A stretch of DNA of 64,000 nucleotides from JANPPS01 sp965246925 (GCA_965246925.1 OZ251994.1:2418001-2482000), one strand, 5' to 3'; positions 17,069-26,170 are shown, counted from the first letter of the stretch. The notes: generated by a model not told the origin, from the sequence alone. Translations and numbers: made by a program.

Positions 17069-17626
17069 GTGAGCCAGTCGATCCCTTATATAGACCAGCG
17101 CTTCGACCGGGAGGAATACCGCCGCTGGTGTCTGGCGCAGCCTGGGGGGCGGTTCGAACGGGTGGACGGGCGCATCGTGGCCATGGCGCCGGAGCGTGGG
17201 GTGCACCTGCGGCTGAAGGCGGCGGTTTACGTCGCTTTGCGCCGGGCCGTGGCCAGTGCCGGGGTTCCCTGCCAGGTCTTGCCGGATGGCGCGACGGTCG
17301 AGACTGGGGATAGCGATTATGAGCCGGATGCCCTGGTCAATTGTGGGGCACCAATGGCGGACAACGCCGTGGCGGCGCCTAATCCGGTGATCGTGGTGGA
17401 GGTGCTCTCGCCAGGCACGGCAACGACAGACACGGGCGGCAAGCTCGCGGGCTATTTTCTTGTGCCCTCGATCCAGCATTATCTCATCGTTCATGCGACG
17501 CGCCGGACGGTGATTCACCATTACCGGATGGGGGATGGGATCGCCACCCGGATCGTCGTTGGCGGCGCGATCGCGATGGAGCCACCGGGTGTTCAGATCA
17601 GCATCGAGGAGCTCTACGAGGTTTAG
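17069..17626 (+). CDS. Uma2 family (DUF820) putative endonuclease-fold protein
   Basis: This 185-residue protein has the Uma2 layout: EEYRRWCLAQPGGRFERVDGRIV, HLRLKAAVYVALRRAV, the acidic YEPDALVNCG and NPVIVVEVLSPGTATTDTGGKLAGYF, then HYLIVHATRRTVIHHYR. The E/D-x-(11-13)-EV-x-S-x(6-7)-D-x-x-x-K arrangement is a PD-(D/E)XK nuclease-like core. Function is unknown; family members are abundant in cyanobacteria. The start is GTG 17069. Its stop overlaps the stop of the convergent glycosyltransferase by 4 bases. Confidence 0.85.
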   Translation: MSQSIPYIDQRFDREEYRRWCLAQPGGRFERVDGRIVAMAPERGVHLRLKAAVYVALRRAVASAGVPCQVLPDGATVETGDSDYEPDALVNCGAPMADNAVAAPNPVIVVEVLSPGTATTDTGGKLAGYFLVPSIQHYLIVHATRRTVIHHYRMGDGIATRIVVGGAIAMEPPGVQISIEELYEV

Positions 17627-18744
17627 GGCTTTTCGTCCGTGACCCAGGCGGCGATGCGCCTTGCGTTGCCGGTCCAGGTGTAGTCGCGGCGCTCCAGTTC
17701 GGTGCGGGCAGCGATGCCGAGTTGGGTGCGGAGCGCCGGGTCAGAAACGAGACGGGCGATGGCGGTCCACATGGCTTCCGGGTCGGCCGGGTCGAATAGC
17801 AGGGCGGTCCGCTCGTGCTCCAAAACCTCGCGGATGTTGGGCTGGTCCGGTGCGACGATAGCGCGCGAAGCGGCCATGTAGTCGAAGATCTTGAGCGGTG
17901 AGGCGTAGCCGGTCACTTTGGGCTGCAATGCGATGTCGAACGCCGCGACCGCGGACGGGACCAGCGCGTGCTCTACCACGCCCGTGAAGGTCACGCGGCC
18001 CGCGAGGCCGAGGGACTGGGCCAGCGCTTCTAGCTCCGCCCGGACCGGGCCGTCACCGACCAGGGTGAGGGCGGTGTTGGTGGGGCCGGTAGCCATGTGG
18101 CGGATCAGCGCGTCCATGCCGTGCCACTCGCGGACGAAGCCGACGAAGCCTAGCATGACAGGGCCGTCGGCACGGGCTTGCGGCGGTGAAAAGCGGTCCA
18201 GCACGACGCCGTTGGGGGTGACGCGGATGCGGTCCGGCGCCACGCCCGCGGCCACCACCATGTCTCCCAGCACGCGGGTGACCGTCAGCACCCGCGTCGC
18301 CCGGCGCCACACATGCCGCTCCATCCGCCGCGCCACGGCCTGCAGGTGCAACGTGCCGTGCTGGCTCCGCTCGGCGGCCAACGGCGAGTTCACTTCAAGG
18401 TATAGCGGTACCCGCAGGCGCCGGGCGAGCCAGGTGCCGGGCATGTAATAGAGATTATAGCGCTCATAGATCAGATCCGGACGGAACGCGCGGGCGACTG
18501 CGGCTAAGCGGCGATAAGACGGGACGTTGTAAGCAAGCTCCGCCATCTCGCCGAGCGCGCCGGGCAGCAGGCGGCGAAGCAGGGCTACAGTGCGGCTCTC
18601 GCCGCCAAATCCGCTATCGTCATAGAAGCTAGGGCCGACCACTTCGACCTCGTGGCCGAGGCTGCGCATGGCGGCGACCATTTCGTCCAAGTGGACGCTT
18701 TGCCCGTCGCGGGATTGGATGCGGTGGGAGTAGAGGATGCGCAT
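17623..18744 (-). CDS. Glycosyltransferase family 4 (GT-B fold)
   Basis: This 373-residue protein starts RILYSHRIQSRDGQSVHLDEMVAAM, an acceptor-domain beginning typical of GT4. TPNGVVLDRF and VMLGFVGFVREWHGMD open the nucleotide-binding domain, and ALQPKVTGYASPLKIFDYMAASRAIVAPD carries the E/D-rich donor-binding region. The acceptor and sugar cannot be told. It sits alone, 11 bases downstream of the phosphatase gene on the same strand. Confidence 0.85.
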   Translation of the reverse strand: MRILYSHRIQSRDGQSVHLDEMVAAMRSLGHEVEVVGPSFYDDSGFGGESRTVALLRRLLPGALGEMAELAYNVPSYRRLAAVARAFRPDLIYERYNLYYMPGTWLARRLRVPLYLEVNSPLAAERSQHGTLHLQAVARRMERHVWRRATRVLTVTRVLGDMVVAAGVAPDRIRVTPNGVVLDRFSPPQARADGPVMLGFVGFVREWHGMDALIRHMATGPTNTALTLVGDGPVRAELEALAQSLGLAGRVTFTGVVEHALVPSAVAAFDIALQPKVTGYASPLKIFDYMAASRAIVAPDQPNIREVLEHERTALLFDPADPEAMWTAIARLVSDPALRTQLGIAARTELERRDYTWTGNARRIAAWVTDEKP

Positions 18745-18755
18745 TTACGGGCGCG

Positions 18756-19334
18756 TCACAGCGGCGACAGCGTCCAGGGCTCCCCTGGCGTGCAGAGGAT
18801 CGGCACCGCGTTGTGCGTCCGGACCGACGGCGTATGCCCCATCACGGCGCGCAAGGTGCGGAACAGCGCGCCATGCGCCACCACCAGCACCGCGGACTCA
18901 TGCTGCAACGCCCGGCCCATCGCCGCCACCGCCCGGGCTTGGAGGTTGGCGAAGCTCTCGGCCTGGTCGGGCGTGTGGTGGCCGGCGACCCAGCCGTCGA
19001 ACCAATCGCCCATCGGCTGGCCCTCCTGCACGCCGAACGAGACCTCGCGGAGGCCGGGCTCGATCGTGACCGGCAGGCCCAGCCGCTCCGCCACGATCTC
19101 CGCCGTGACCTGCGCCCGGCTCAACGGGGAGGCAACGATGCTGCGGATGCCCCGCCCCTCGAGCAACAAGGCGGCGGCGCGGGCCTGCGCCAGGCCGGCC
19201 GCGTTCAGGGGGATGTCCACGTTGCCCTGCGACAGGTTCTGCGCGTTCCAGTCCGTCTCGCCGTGGCGGAGGAACCAGAACGCCTGGCGCGGCAACACCT
19301 GGCGCGGCAGCACGGGCTGGATCGCGTCCAGCAT
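18756..19334 (-). CDS. Histidine phosphatase family protein (phosphoglycerate mutase-like)
   Basis: This 192-residue protein has the phosphohistidine motif FLRHGETDWN at about residues 20-29. NLSQGNVDIPLNAAGLAQA, IVASPLSRAQVTAEIV and the second-His motif VLVVAHGALFRTL follow. Such small members act on phosphosugars, phosphonucleotide precursors or similar metabolites. It is translationally coupled to the upstream GST gene (TGATG, 1-base overlap). Confidence 0.88.
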   Translation of the reverse strand: MLDAIQPVLPRQVLPRQAFWFLRHGETDWNAQNLSQGNVDIPLNAAGLAQARAAALLLEGRGIRSIVASPLSRAQVTAEIVAERLGLPVTIEPGLREVSFGVQEGQPMGDWFDGWVAGHHTPDQAESFANLQARAVAAMGRALQHESAVLVVAHGALFRTLRAVMGHTPSVRTHNAVPILCTPGEPWTLSPL

Positions 19335-19951
19335 CAGGCCGCCAACCCCTCCTGCGCCAGCATCCGCTGCACGGCGGGGCGGGCGAGCATGCGGTCCAGA
19401 TGGGCGGCGAGGTTGTCCGGCAGCGTCATGCCGGCGCGCTTGGCGGCCCAGAACTCGACATAGAACAGGGCGGTGTCGCCCAGGCTGTAGGACCCCGCGA
19501 CATACTCCTTCGTGCCCAGCATCTTCGACATGATGCCGAAGCCCTTGCCGGCCATGTCGCGCCCCTGTTGCTTCACCGCGTCCAGGTCGCCGCCGGGCGC
19601 GAAGTTCTCGGGGCGGAACTGGCGGGCGAAGCCCTGCATGTGGATGGTCGCGACGCAGTAATCCATCGCCGCCGCCGATTGCAGCCCGGCATCCTCGTCG
19701 GACGGCAGCAGCCCGGACGAGGCGTGCGTTTCCGCCAGGTAATGGGCGATGACCGGGTATTCCGTGAGCACCATGCCGTCATCCCGCACGAGCGTCGGCA
19801 CTTTGCCCTTGGGGTTGATCTCGCTGAACGGCGGACGGTGCTGCTCACCGGCCTTCAGGTCCAGCTTCACCAGCTCATAGCTGGCGCCGATCTCTTCCAG
19901 GATGATGTGAATGCCCATCGAGCATGCGCCGGGTGAGTAATAGAGCTTCAT
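19334..19951 (-). CDS. Glutathione S-transferase
   Basis: This 205-residue protein starts MKLYYSPGACSMGIHIILEE, the Beta-class-like bacterial GST beginning with the catalytic Cys/Ser region (C10). NPKGKVPTLVRDDGMVLTEYPVIAHYLAE carries the glutathione-binding cis-Pro and E-S/Y motif. The helical C-terminal domain ends PAVQRMLAQEGLA. ATG 19951 has GAGGGG upstream. The gene is coupled to the phosphatase gene downstream. Confidence 0.9.
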   Translation of the reverse strand: MKLYYSPGACSMGIHIILEEIGASYELVKLDLKAGEQHRPPFSEINPKGKVPTLVRDDGMVLTEYPVIAHYLAETHASSGLLPSDEDAGLQSAAAMDYCVATIHMQGFARQFRPENFAPGGDLDAVKQQGRDMAGKGFGIMSKMLGTKEYVAGSYSLGDTALFYVEFWAAKRAGMTLPDNLAAHLDRMLARPAVQRMLAQEGLAA

Positions 19952-20049
19952 GGGATTCCCCTCGAACACCGGCGCTCGGACCAGCACCGGCTCCAGTGTA
20001 GCGCGTTGTCCGGCGGCACGGAACCAGGTTCACCGAGCGGGAGCCCGGC

Positions 20050-20982
20050 TCAGTCGAACAGCGAACTGACCGAGCTTTCGTCCGAAATCCGCTGCATCGC
20101 CTCCGCCAGCAGGGGGGCAATGGTGAACACGCGGAGGTTGGGGGTGGCGTGCACGGCCTCGGTCGCCTGGATGCTGTCGGTGATGGTCATGGTCTCCAAA
20201 GGCGACGCCGCGATCTTGGCCGCCGCCTGGCCGGACAGCACGCCGTGGGTGCAATAGGCGCTGGCCGATGTCGCGCCCCGGCTCATGAGCGCCGCGGCCG
20301 CATTGCACAGCGTGCCGCCGGAATCGACCATGTCGTCCACCAGGATGCACGCGCGGCCACGCACGTCGCCGATCACGTTCATGACCTCGCTCATGCCCGC
20401 CCGCTCCCGGCGCTTGTCGATGATGGCGAGGTCGCAGTTGAGCCGGCTGGCCAGCGCGCGGGCCCGGGCGACGCCGCCCACGTCCGGCGAGACGATCATG
20501 ATCTCGTGGCCGTTATACCGCTCGCGGATGTCGGTCGTGAACAGCGGCGCGGCATAAAGGTTGTCCACGGGAATGTCGAAGAAGCCCTGGATCTGCCCCG
20601 CATGCAGGTCCATGGTCAGCACGCGGTTGGCGCCGGCCTCGGTGATGAGGTTGGCCACCAGCTTGGCGCTGATGGGCGTGCGCGGCCCGGCCTTCCGGTC
20701 CTGCCGCGCATAGCCGAAATAGGGGATCACGGCCGTCACGCGCCGGGCACTGGCGCGACGCAGCGCATCGAGCGTGATCAGCAATTCCATCAGGTTGTCG
20801 TTGGCCGGGAAGCTCGTGCTCTGCATCACGAACACGTCCTCACCCCGGACGTTCTCCTGGATTTCGACGAAGATCTCCATATCGGCGAAGCGCCGGACCG
20901 AGGCCTGGGCCAGCTTCAGGCCGAGGCATTTCGCGACCGCCTCGGCCAGCGGGCGATTGCTGTTGCAGGCGACGATTTTCAT
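20050..20982 (-). CDS. prs: Ribose-phosphate pyrophosphokinase (PRPP synthetase)
   Basis: This 310-residue class I enzyme makes PRPP from ribose-5-phosphate and ATP. It has RFADMEIFVEIQENVRGEDVFVMQS, IPYFGYARQDRK, the Mg/ribose-phosphate motif DLHAGQIQGFF, the catalytic flexible loop KRRERAGMSEV and the PRPP-binding CILVDDMVDSGGTLC. The frame is open upstream, but ATG 20982 matches the family start (MKIVACNSNRPLAEAV). Confidence 0.97.
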   Translation of the reverse strand: MKIVACNSNRPLAEAVAKCLGLKLAQASVRRFADMEIFVEIQENVRGEDVFVMQSTSFPANDNLMELLITLDALRRASARRVTAVIPYFGYARQDRKAGPRTPISAKLVANLITEAGANRVLTMDLHAGQIQGFFDIPVDNLYAAPLFTTDIRERYNGHEIMIVSPDVGGVARARALASRLNCDLAIIDKRRERAGMSEVMNVIGDVRGRACILVDDMVDSGGTLCNAAAALMSRGATSASAYCTHGVLSGQAAAKIAASPLETMTITDSIQATEAVHATPNLRVFTIAPLLAEAMQRISDESSVSSLFD

Positions 20983-21049
20983 GAAGGCAGGCTTCCCCGG
21001 CGGCGGCGCAGGCCTTGTAGCAAGCCGGGCGGGTCCTGTCACGATTGCG

Positions 21050-21922
21050 TCATCGTTTCACCGCGCCGCCCGAGTTCAGGATCACGTCCCGCACTCCGCC
21101 CGCGGCCTCGTCCGCCACCACTACCGCCACGTCACCCCAAAACCGGTCGAGCGATCGGGGCGGCACTTCGTTCAGCTGCACGATGCGCCCCCGCTCGCCG
21201 CCCGGGTCCTTCACGATCCATTGCAGCTCGATCCGCAGGGTGCCGCCTGCGCCGGGCGCGGTCGCGACCTCACCGGCCAAGGTGAAATCCGCGTCTTTCG
21301 CGCTGTCCTGCACCACGAGGCCGAGGCTCGCGAGCTTGCTCCGCATCTGCTTCGGCAGGCTCACATTGCCATCGCCCGGCGCCCCCGTGACCCCGGCGAA
21401 ATAGACGCGGGCGGGCCGGTTCTGTAGGCTGCCGGGGTCCGATTGCCGCCGCGCCGCCTCGATCCGACCTAGCAACGAGGCGATGCCGGGTGCGGCTTGC
21501 TGCGCCGCGGCCTGCAGGGTGGGCGGAGCGGCGGCTGACCAGAGCGCGGGCTTGATGGGCGCGCCTTCGGACAGCCCTTGCGACACGCCGGAGGGGTCCA
21601 GCACCTCGTAAACCGGGGTGACGTTGCCCTCGCGGATGTCGGCGGACAGCACAAGTGACCACTCGCCTGGCCGGGATGATGCATGGGTGGCGGCGGGAAT
21701 CTCTTGTTGCTGCAACGCTTTGGCCGTGGCCGCCGCCCAGTCATCCGCGGCGGCGCTGGTGAGCAGCGAGTTGCTTGACGGCACGATGGTGAGCCGCCCT
21801 GGCGGCGGCCGCGCCAGCCGAGTGGCGTCCGCCCCCGGACGCCCTAAGAAGGGCTGCGGCAGATCGCCGCACGCCGAGATGGCCAGCAACCCGAACAGCA
21901 GCGACCGCCTACCCACCATCAT
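21050..21922 (-). CDS. Hypothetical lipoprotein
   Basis: This protein of about 290 residues has a short signal sequence and lipobox (LLAISAC, Cys at about residue 18). The rest contains Ala/Pro-rich stretches and a C-terminal part with RPARVYFAGVTGAPGDGNVSLPKQM and LRIELQWIVKDPGGERGRIVQLN. It is not assignable to a named family; it resembles envelope lipoproteins of acetic-acid-type bacteria. The start is uncertain between ATG 21922 and a TTG at 21931. A 7-bp hairpin (21941-21958) lies just upstream. Confidence 0.72.
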   Translation of the reverse strand: MMVGRRSLLFGLLAISACGDLPQPFLGRPGADATRLARPPPGRLTIVPSSNSLLTSAAADDWAAATAKALQQQEIPAATHASSRPGEWSLVLSADIREGNVTPVYEVLDPSGVSQGLSEGAPIKPALWSAAAPPTLQAAAQQAAPGIASLLGRIEAARRQSDPGSLQNRPARVYFAGVTGAPGDGNVSLPKQMRSKLASLGLVVQDSAKDADFTLAGEVATAPGAGGTLRIELQWIVKDPGGERGRIVQLNEVPPRSLDRFWGDVAVVVADEAAGGVRDVILNSGGAVKR

Positions 21923-21940
21923 CGTGTTCAATCTTCATAG

Positions 21941-21958
21941 GGTGGGCTTAGGCCCACC
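21941..21958. repeat. Short hairpin GGTGGGC-TTAG-GCCCACC
   Basis: Perfect 7-bp arms with a 4-base loop lie 19 bases upstream of the lipoprotein start. The related sequence GGTGGGCTTAGG occurs near 16684, and a longer cousin lies at 28838. It may belong to a short dispersed repeat class. Confidence 0.4.
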
Positions 21959-22068
21959 GCTGCCAAACCGAATACCGGACTCATGGCGATGGGCCGAGAA
22001 GCGACACGGTTCAAGCATCCTGAGCATACCAGCGGCATTGGCCTCGGTAGGGCCGGCATGTCATCTTA

Positions 22069-22124
22069 ACCACAGAGACTCGGAGAACAGAGGAGCAATC
22101 TCCGTGTCTCCGCGTCTCTGTGGT
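22069..22124. repeat. Inverted repeat with ACCACAGAGAC arms
   Basis: ACCACAGAGAC (22069-22079) and GTCTCTGTGGT (22114-22124) are perfect complements. Between them lies a second nested pair, CGGAGA (22081-22086) and TCTCCG (22100-22105). A T-run (TTTTTT) follows on the plus strand. The element fills most of the 273-base gap between the lipoprotein and pgeF genes. It resembles a dispersed interspersed repeat rather than a terminator for pgeF, because the T-run is on the wrong strand. Confidence 0.7.
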
Positions 22125-22204
22125 ATGCTTTTTTCACGGCGCCTTGAACGGCTCCTGCTTCTGCTAGATCGCTAAGATTCTTGCTGTAAGGATTGCTCCG
22201 CATC

Positions 22205-22924
22205 TTAAAGCACGATCGCCGAAAGCTGGTGCCCGATCGGGCCGCCGCCGGCGAGGGTGCGGCGGCGATGGCTCCAGAACCGGAGGTCGGGCAGCGTGTC
22301 GGCGTCCACGACATGAACGGTGCAGCCGGTGAGGCGGGCGGCGCAATAGCCGGGCAGGTCGAAATGCCAGTGGCCGGGCCGGCCCGGGGTGAAACAGGCG
22401 GCGTGATCGCCGCTGGCCAGCACGGCATCCCGCAGATCGTCGCCGACCTCGTAGCTGGGCTGGCGGATGCAGGGGCCGATGGCGGCGGTGATCGGGCCTG
22501 CGCCCAAAGCTTGCATGGCAGCGACCGTATTTTCCAAGATACCGCCTACCGCCCCGCGCCAGCCGGCGTGGACGGCGCCGATCACGCCATCACTATGAAA
22601 GAGCACCGGCGCGCAGTCGGCGGTGACGATGCCGAGCGCCAGGCCCGGGCGGGCAGTCACCATGCCATCCGCCCGCACGCCCTCGCCGGGTGCCCAGGGC
22701 TCCGTTACCGTCACGATTGCGGCGCTGTGCACTTGCGTCAGCCCCAGCAGCGTGGTGGCGCCGAGGTGGCGGGCGATGCGGGCGCGGTTTTCGGCCACGT
22801 GCGCCGGGTCGTCACCGCCGGAACCGCTGCAGTTCAGGCTGGCGTAGGGTCCTTCGCTCACGCCGCCCTCGCGGGTGAAGAAGCCGTGCCGGATGGGGAG
22901 GGGGGCGGTGAGCGGGGCGATCAT
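22205..22924 (-). CDS. pgeF: Peptidoglycan editing factor PgeF (YfiH/laccase-domain)
   Basis: This 239-residue protein starts with the family's RHGFFTREGGVSEGPYASLN. NRARIARHLGA, TADCAPVLFHSDGVIGAVHAGWRGAV (Cys/His metal ligands) and GPCIRQPSYEVGDDL follow. PgeF removes L-serine wrongly placed in the muropeptide stem; older annotations call it polyphenol oxidase. It overlaps midA upstream in an ATGA (22921-22924) and is the last gene of the hldD-lgt-midA-pgeF run. Confidence 0.93.
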   Translation of the reverse strand: MIAPLTAPLPIRHGFFTREGGVSEGPYASLNCSGSGGDDPAHVAENRARIARHLGATTLLGLTQVHSAAIVTVTEPWAPGEGVRADGMVTARPGLALGIVTADCAPVLFHSDGVIGAVHAGWRGAVGGILENTVAAMQALGAGPITAAIGPCIRQPSYEVGDDLRDAVLASGDHAACFTPGRPGHWHFDLPGYCAARLTGCTVHVVDADTLPDLRFWSHRRRTLAGGGPIGHQLSAIVL

Positions 22925-23889
22925 GTAAAGCCCGGCGGGGTGGGGAGGCCCGGGTGGCAGATCGACAATGCCTTGAACAGCCGGCCCATGCGGTCCGGCT
23001 CGGCCAGGCGCTGCGCCGCCTGCACCAGGGCGGCGGCGCGCGGGGCCGGCTGCGTCTCGGCCAGGCGTCCGGTGCGCTGGAACAGGCCGAGCTCGGCCAG
23101 GAACTTGCCCTGCGGCATCGGCCCGTGCACCCGCGCGCCCGCTGCCCGGGCGGCCCGGGCCAGTGCGGCGAAATCCACGTGGGCGGTAAGGTCGGCCGAG
23201 CCGGGATCGGCCAGCGGCGGGGCCGGCCGGCCCTCACGCAACGCCTGCAATGTGTCTCCGGCCCCGCTTGCGGCAGGGCCATAATCGAGGATGAGCGCGG
23301 CGCCGCCCTGTTGCACGAGACGCCGGGCCAAATTGCCCGCTAGACGCCCGGCTTCTTCACCCCATTCGACTATCTCACCGTCCCGGGCGGTGCAGGGCGG
23401 GGCAGCGGCGGGGTGTTCCTCGAACGCGCCGTCCACGACATAGCGCTCGGTCCAGACCGCGCCGCGGCGGACGAACTGGCGGACGGGCATGGCGTCGAAG
23501 AACTCGTTGGCGAGCCAGATAGACGGCCCGGCCGGCACCGGGTCCGGCGTCTCGTGCCATACCGCATCCGGCACGGCGGCGGCCTGCTGGGCGCGAAGGC
23601 GGGGCGAGTTCTCGATCAAGTGGACGCGCAATGCCTGCCGGAACGCCGGCGCGACGCGGGCGATGGCGCGAAGCGCGTCGGACATCAGGGTGCCGCGCCC
23701 CGGCCCGCATTCCACCAGCAGCACCGGGTCTGGGCGGCCCATCGCATCCCACATCACGGCCGCCCAGGCGCCCAGCAGCTCACCGAACACCTGGGTGATT
23801 TCGGGTGAGGTCGTGAAATCCTGGAACGGATCATGCTCCGCGTAGTAAGCGGCGTTGGCGCGAGCCATGAAGGCGTCCAGCCGCTCCAT
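22921..23889 (-). CDS. MidA/NDUFAF7-type SAM-dependent methyltransferase (DUF185)
   Basis: This 322-residue protein has the signature AYYAEHDPFQDFTTSPEITQVFGELLGAW, the SAM loop LLVECGPGRGTLMSD and WLANEFFDAMPVRQFV. The mitochondrial homologue NDUFAF7 methylates an arginine of complex I subunit NDUFS2. The same role is plausible here, as the genome carries an NDUFS4-like complex I gene. It abuts the lgt stop with no gap and overlaps pgeF downstream. Confidence 0.9.
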   Translation of the reverse strand: MERLDAFMARANAAYYAEHDPFQDFTTSPEITQVFGELLGAWAAVMWDAMGRPDPVLLVECGPGRGTLMSDALRAIARVAPAFRQALRVHLIENSPRLRAQQAAAVPDAVWHETPDPVPAGPSIWLANEFFDAMPVRQFVRRGAVWTERYVVDGAFEEHPAAAPPCTARDGEIVEWGEEAGRLAGNLARRLVQQGGAALILDYGPAASGAGDTLQALREGRPAPPLADPGSADLTAHVDFAALARAARAAGARVHGPMPQGKFLAELGLFQRTGRLAETQPAPRAAALVQAAQRLAEPDRMGRLFKALSICHPGLPTPPGFT

Positions 23890-24699
23890 CTACGCTACCG
23901 CCGCCACCGGCCGGGCGCGTAGGATCATAAACAGGCCGCCCAGGATCATCGGCACCGAGAGCAACTGCCCCATGGTGGCGCCGGCGTAAAGGAAGCCCAG
24001 GAACTCGTCAGGCTGACGGAACAGCTCACCGATGCTGCGGAATACGCCGTAGCCCAGCAGGAACGCACCGCCGAGCGTGCCGAAGCGGGCGCGGATGCCG
24101 GGCTGCGCGCAGAGCACGCCCATGAGCAGCAGCAGCAGCGCGCCCTCCATGCCGGCTTGATACAGCTGCGAGGGGTGCCGCGGCTCGGGCCCTACATCGG
24201 GGAAGATCATGGCCCAAGGCAGGTCCGCGGACGCGACCCGGCCCCACAGCTCGCCATTGATGAAGTTGGCGAGGCGTCCGAGCCCGAGCCCAATCGGCAC
24301 GACCACCACCACCCGGTCCGCAAAGCCCAGCAGCGGAATGCGCTCTCGTCGGCAATACAGGATCATGGCGGTGATGACGCCGACCGCGCCACCATGGAAG
24401 CTCATGCCGCCATTCCAGACCATCAGACTTTCGAGCGGATGGGCCAGGTAATAGAGCGGCTTGTAGAACAGCACGTAGCCGAGCCGCCCGCCCAGCACGA
24501 CACCGAGCGTGGCCCAGGTCAGGAAATCATCCGTCTGCAGCTCCGACGCGACTGGCGGATCAAGCCGGACCAGCCGACGCATGACGCGCCAGCCGAGCAG
24601 CAGACTGCCGATATAGGCCAGCGCATACCAGCGGATCACGATCGGCCCGAACTCGATCAGGTTCGGGTTGAACTGCGGAAACATCAGCACCGGGATCAT
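23890..24699 (-). CDS. lgt: Prolipoprotein diacylglyceryl transferase
   Basis: This 269-residue multi-pass inner-membrane enzyme adds diacylglycerol to the lipobox cysteine of prolipoproteins. It has IRWYALAYIGSLLLGW, the HGG region MSFHGGAVGV, the Lgt signature RLANFINGELWGR and EPRHPSQLYQAGMEG. The ATG at 24699 overlaps the hldD stop in an ATGA. Several lipobox proteins in this window are its expected substrates. Confidence 0.96.
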   Translation of the reverse strand: MIPVLMFPQFNPNLIEFGPIVIRWYALAYIGSLLLGWRVMRRLVRLDPPVASELQTDDFLTWATLGVVLGGRLGYVLFYKPLYYLAHPLESLMVWNGGMSFHGGAVGVITAMILYCRRERIPLLGFADRVVVVVPIGLGLGRLANFINGELWGRVASADLPWAMIFPDVGPEPRHPSQLYQAGMEGALLLLLMGVLCAQPGIRARFGTLGGAFLLGYGVFRSIGELFRQPDEFLGFLYAGATMGQLLSVPMILGGLFMILRARPVAAVA

Positions 24700-25658
24700 A
24701 CATACAGCTCCGGCCCGGCGAGGTGTTCCCGCACGTAGGACTGTATTCCTTGCTCTAACGGCGTGAACTGCGTATCGTAGCCCGCCTGGCGCAGGCGGTC
24801 CATCCGGGCCTCGGTCAGATACTGATACTGCCCGGACAGCCGTTCTGGCATATCGACGAACTCCACACGCCGCTCGACCCCGGCGGCGTCGGCCACGGCG
24901 TTGACGAGGTCCAGGTAACTGCGCGCGGTGCCGGTGCCGACGTTGAAGATGCCGCTGACCGCCGGGTGCTCCAGCAGCCAGAGCATAACGGCGACGGCGT
25001 CCTTCACATGGATGAAGTCACGCTTCTGCCCGCCATCCGGTACGTCCGGCCGGGCCGAGCGGAACAGGCGGGCCGGCTCACCGCCACTGAGTTCGCCGTA
25101 TTTCACGCGCACGACCGAGACCATGGAGCCCTTGTGATACTCGTTGGGCCCATAGACGTTGAAGAATTTGAGCCCGGCCCATTGCGGAGGATGCGACTTG
25201 GCGCGGGTGACATGCAAGTCGAACGCGTGCTTGGTCCAGGCATACAGGCTTTGTGGACGCAGCGCCGGCAGCAACGCCGGGTCATCGTCGAAGCCCTGCG
25301 CGCCGTCGCCGTAGGTAGCGGCCGAACTGGCGTAGATGAAGCGGACCTGATGCTGCCGGCACCAGCGCCAGAGCTTGACCGATAGCTCGACATTGGTGGC
25401 CCAGACCGCGTCCCCGTCGGTCGCGGTCGTGTCACTATTGGCGCCCAGATGGAACACCGCCTCGATCGGCGGGCGGTCCTCGAGAAAGTCATGCAAGGCC
25501 TCGGGCCGGATGATCCGGGCGGGGGGATGCCGCTCGAGGTTGCGCCATTTCTGGCCCTGGCCCAGCCAATCCACCACGACCGGCGCGTGCCCCCGCACCA
25601 CCAGCGCCGCGTGCAGGTTGGAGCCGATGAACCCGGCGCCGCCGGTAATCAGGATCAT
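24696..25658 (-). CDS. hldD: ADP-glyceromanno-heptose 6-epimerase
   Basis: This 320-residue short-chain dehydrogenase-fold epimerase makes the ADP-L-glycero-D-manno-heptose used in LPS inner core. It has the Rossmann motif ILITGGAGFIGSN, FHLGANSDTTATDGD, FIYASSAATYGDG, YAWTKHAFD (catalytic Tyr/Lys) and KFFNVYGPNEYHKGSM, all specific to HldD/RfaD. ATG 25658 is chosen because translation then starts directly at the nucleotide-binding strand. It overlaps lgt by 4 bases and is the first gene of the minus-strand run. Confidence 0.95.
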   Translation of the reverse strand: MILITGGAGFIGSNLHAALVVRGHAPVVVDWLGQGQKWRNLERHPPARIIRPEALHDFLEDRPPIEAVFHLGANSDTTATDGDAVWATNVELSVKLWRWCRQHQVRFIYASSAATYGDGAQGFDDDPALLPALRPQSLYAWTKHAFDLHVTRAKSHPPQWAGLKFFNVYGPNEYHKGSMVSVVRVKYGELSGGEPARLFRSARPDVPDGGQKRDFIHVKDAVAVMLWLLEHPAVSGIFNVGTGTARSYLDLVNAVADAAGVERRVEFVDMPERLSGQYQYLTEARMDRLRQAGYDTQFTPLEQGIQSYVREHLAGPELYV

Positions 25659-25753
25659 GCTACGTTTTCCATTGCCCGGCGTTATAGGCGGGCTACGCGG
25701 GCTGACATAGCCCCGGCGCGCGACCATATCGTCTGTTCCTATAGGAGGCCGCC

Positions 25754-26170
25754 ATGAACGAACGTCCCCGCTTCTTCGACGACCTGGCCGGTGTGGCCGG
25801 CGGCGCCCTTTCCGCCCTGGCCGGGGTGCGGGAGGAAGCCGAAACCGTCATCCGCGCCCGCGTGGACGAGGCCATCCGCAAGCTGGATTTGGTGCGCCGC
25901 GAGGATTTGGAGGCGGTGCAGGACATGGCCGCCCACGCCCGCGCCGGCCAGGAAGCGGCGGATGCGCGGCTGGCCCTGATGGAAGCGCGGCTCGCGGCAC
26001 TGGAACGCCAGGGTCACGACGCGCGCGGTTCGGCGGCGCCGGGTGCGTCCGAGGCCGACCCGGCCAGCATGCCTTCGCCGATGCACCTGCCCGGCGCGGT
26101 CCCGCCGAACCCGTCCGAGGTCACGCCTTCTGCGTTGCCGCCGCATGCCGGTGAGGAGCCGCTGGCGTAG
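25754..26170 (+). CDS. ubiK: Ubiquinone biosynthesis accessory factor UbiK (BMFP domain)
   Basis: This 138-residue protein has an N-terminal FDDLAGVAGGALSALAGVREE. A coiled-coil stretch with the UbiK pattern RKLDLVRREDLEAVQDMAAHAR and LALMEARLAALER follows. The last ~50 residues are low-complexity Pro/Ala-rich. UbiK assists the Ubi metabolon in aerobic ubiquinone synthesis. The start has AGGAGG five bases upstream of the ATG. It diverges from hldD. Confidence 0.85.
   Translation: MNERPRFFDDLAGVAGGALSALAGVREEAETVIRARVDEAIRKLDLVRREDLEAVQDMAAHARAGQEAADARLALMEARLAALERQGHDARGSAAPGASEADPASMPSPMHLPGAVPPNPSEVTPSALPPHAGEEPLA

Noticed and set aside
22069..22140. Rho-independent terminator for pgeF
   Set aside because: The hairpin plus T-run would act on the plus strand, while pgeF is on the minus strand.
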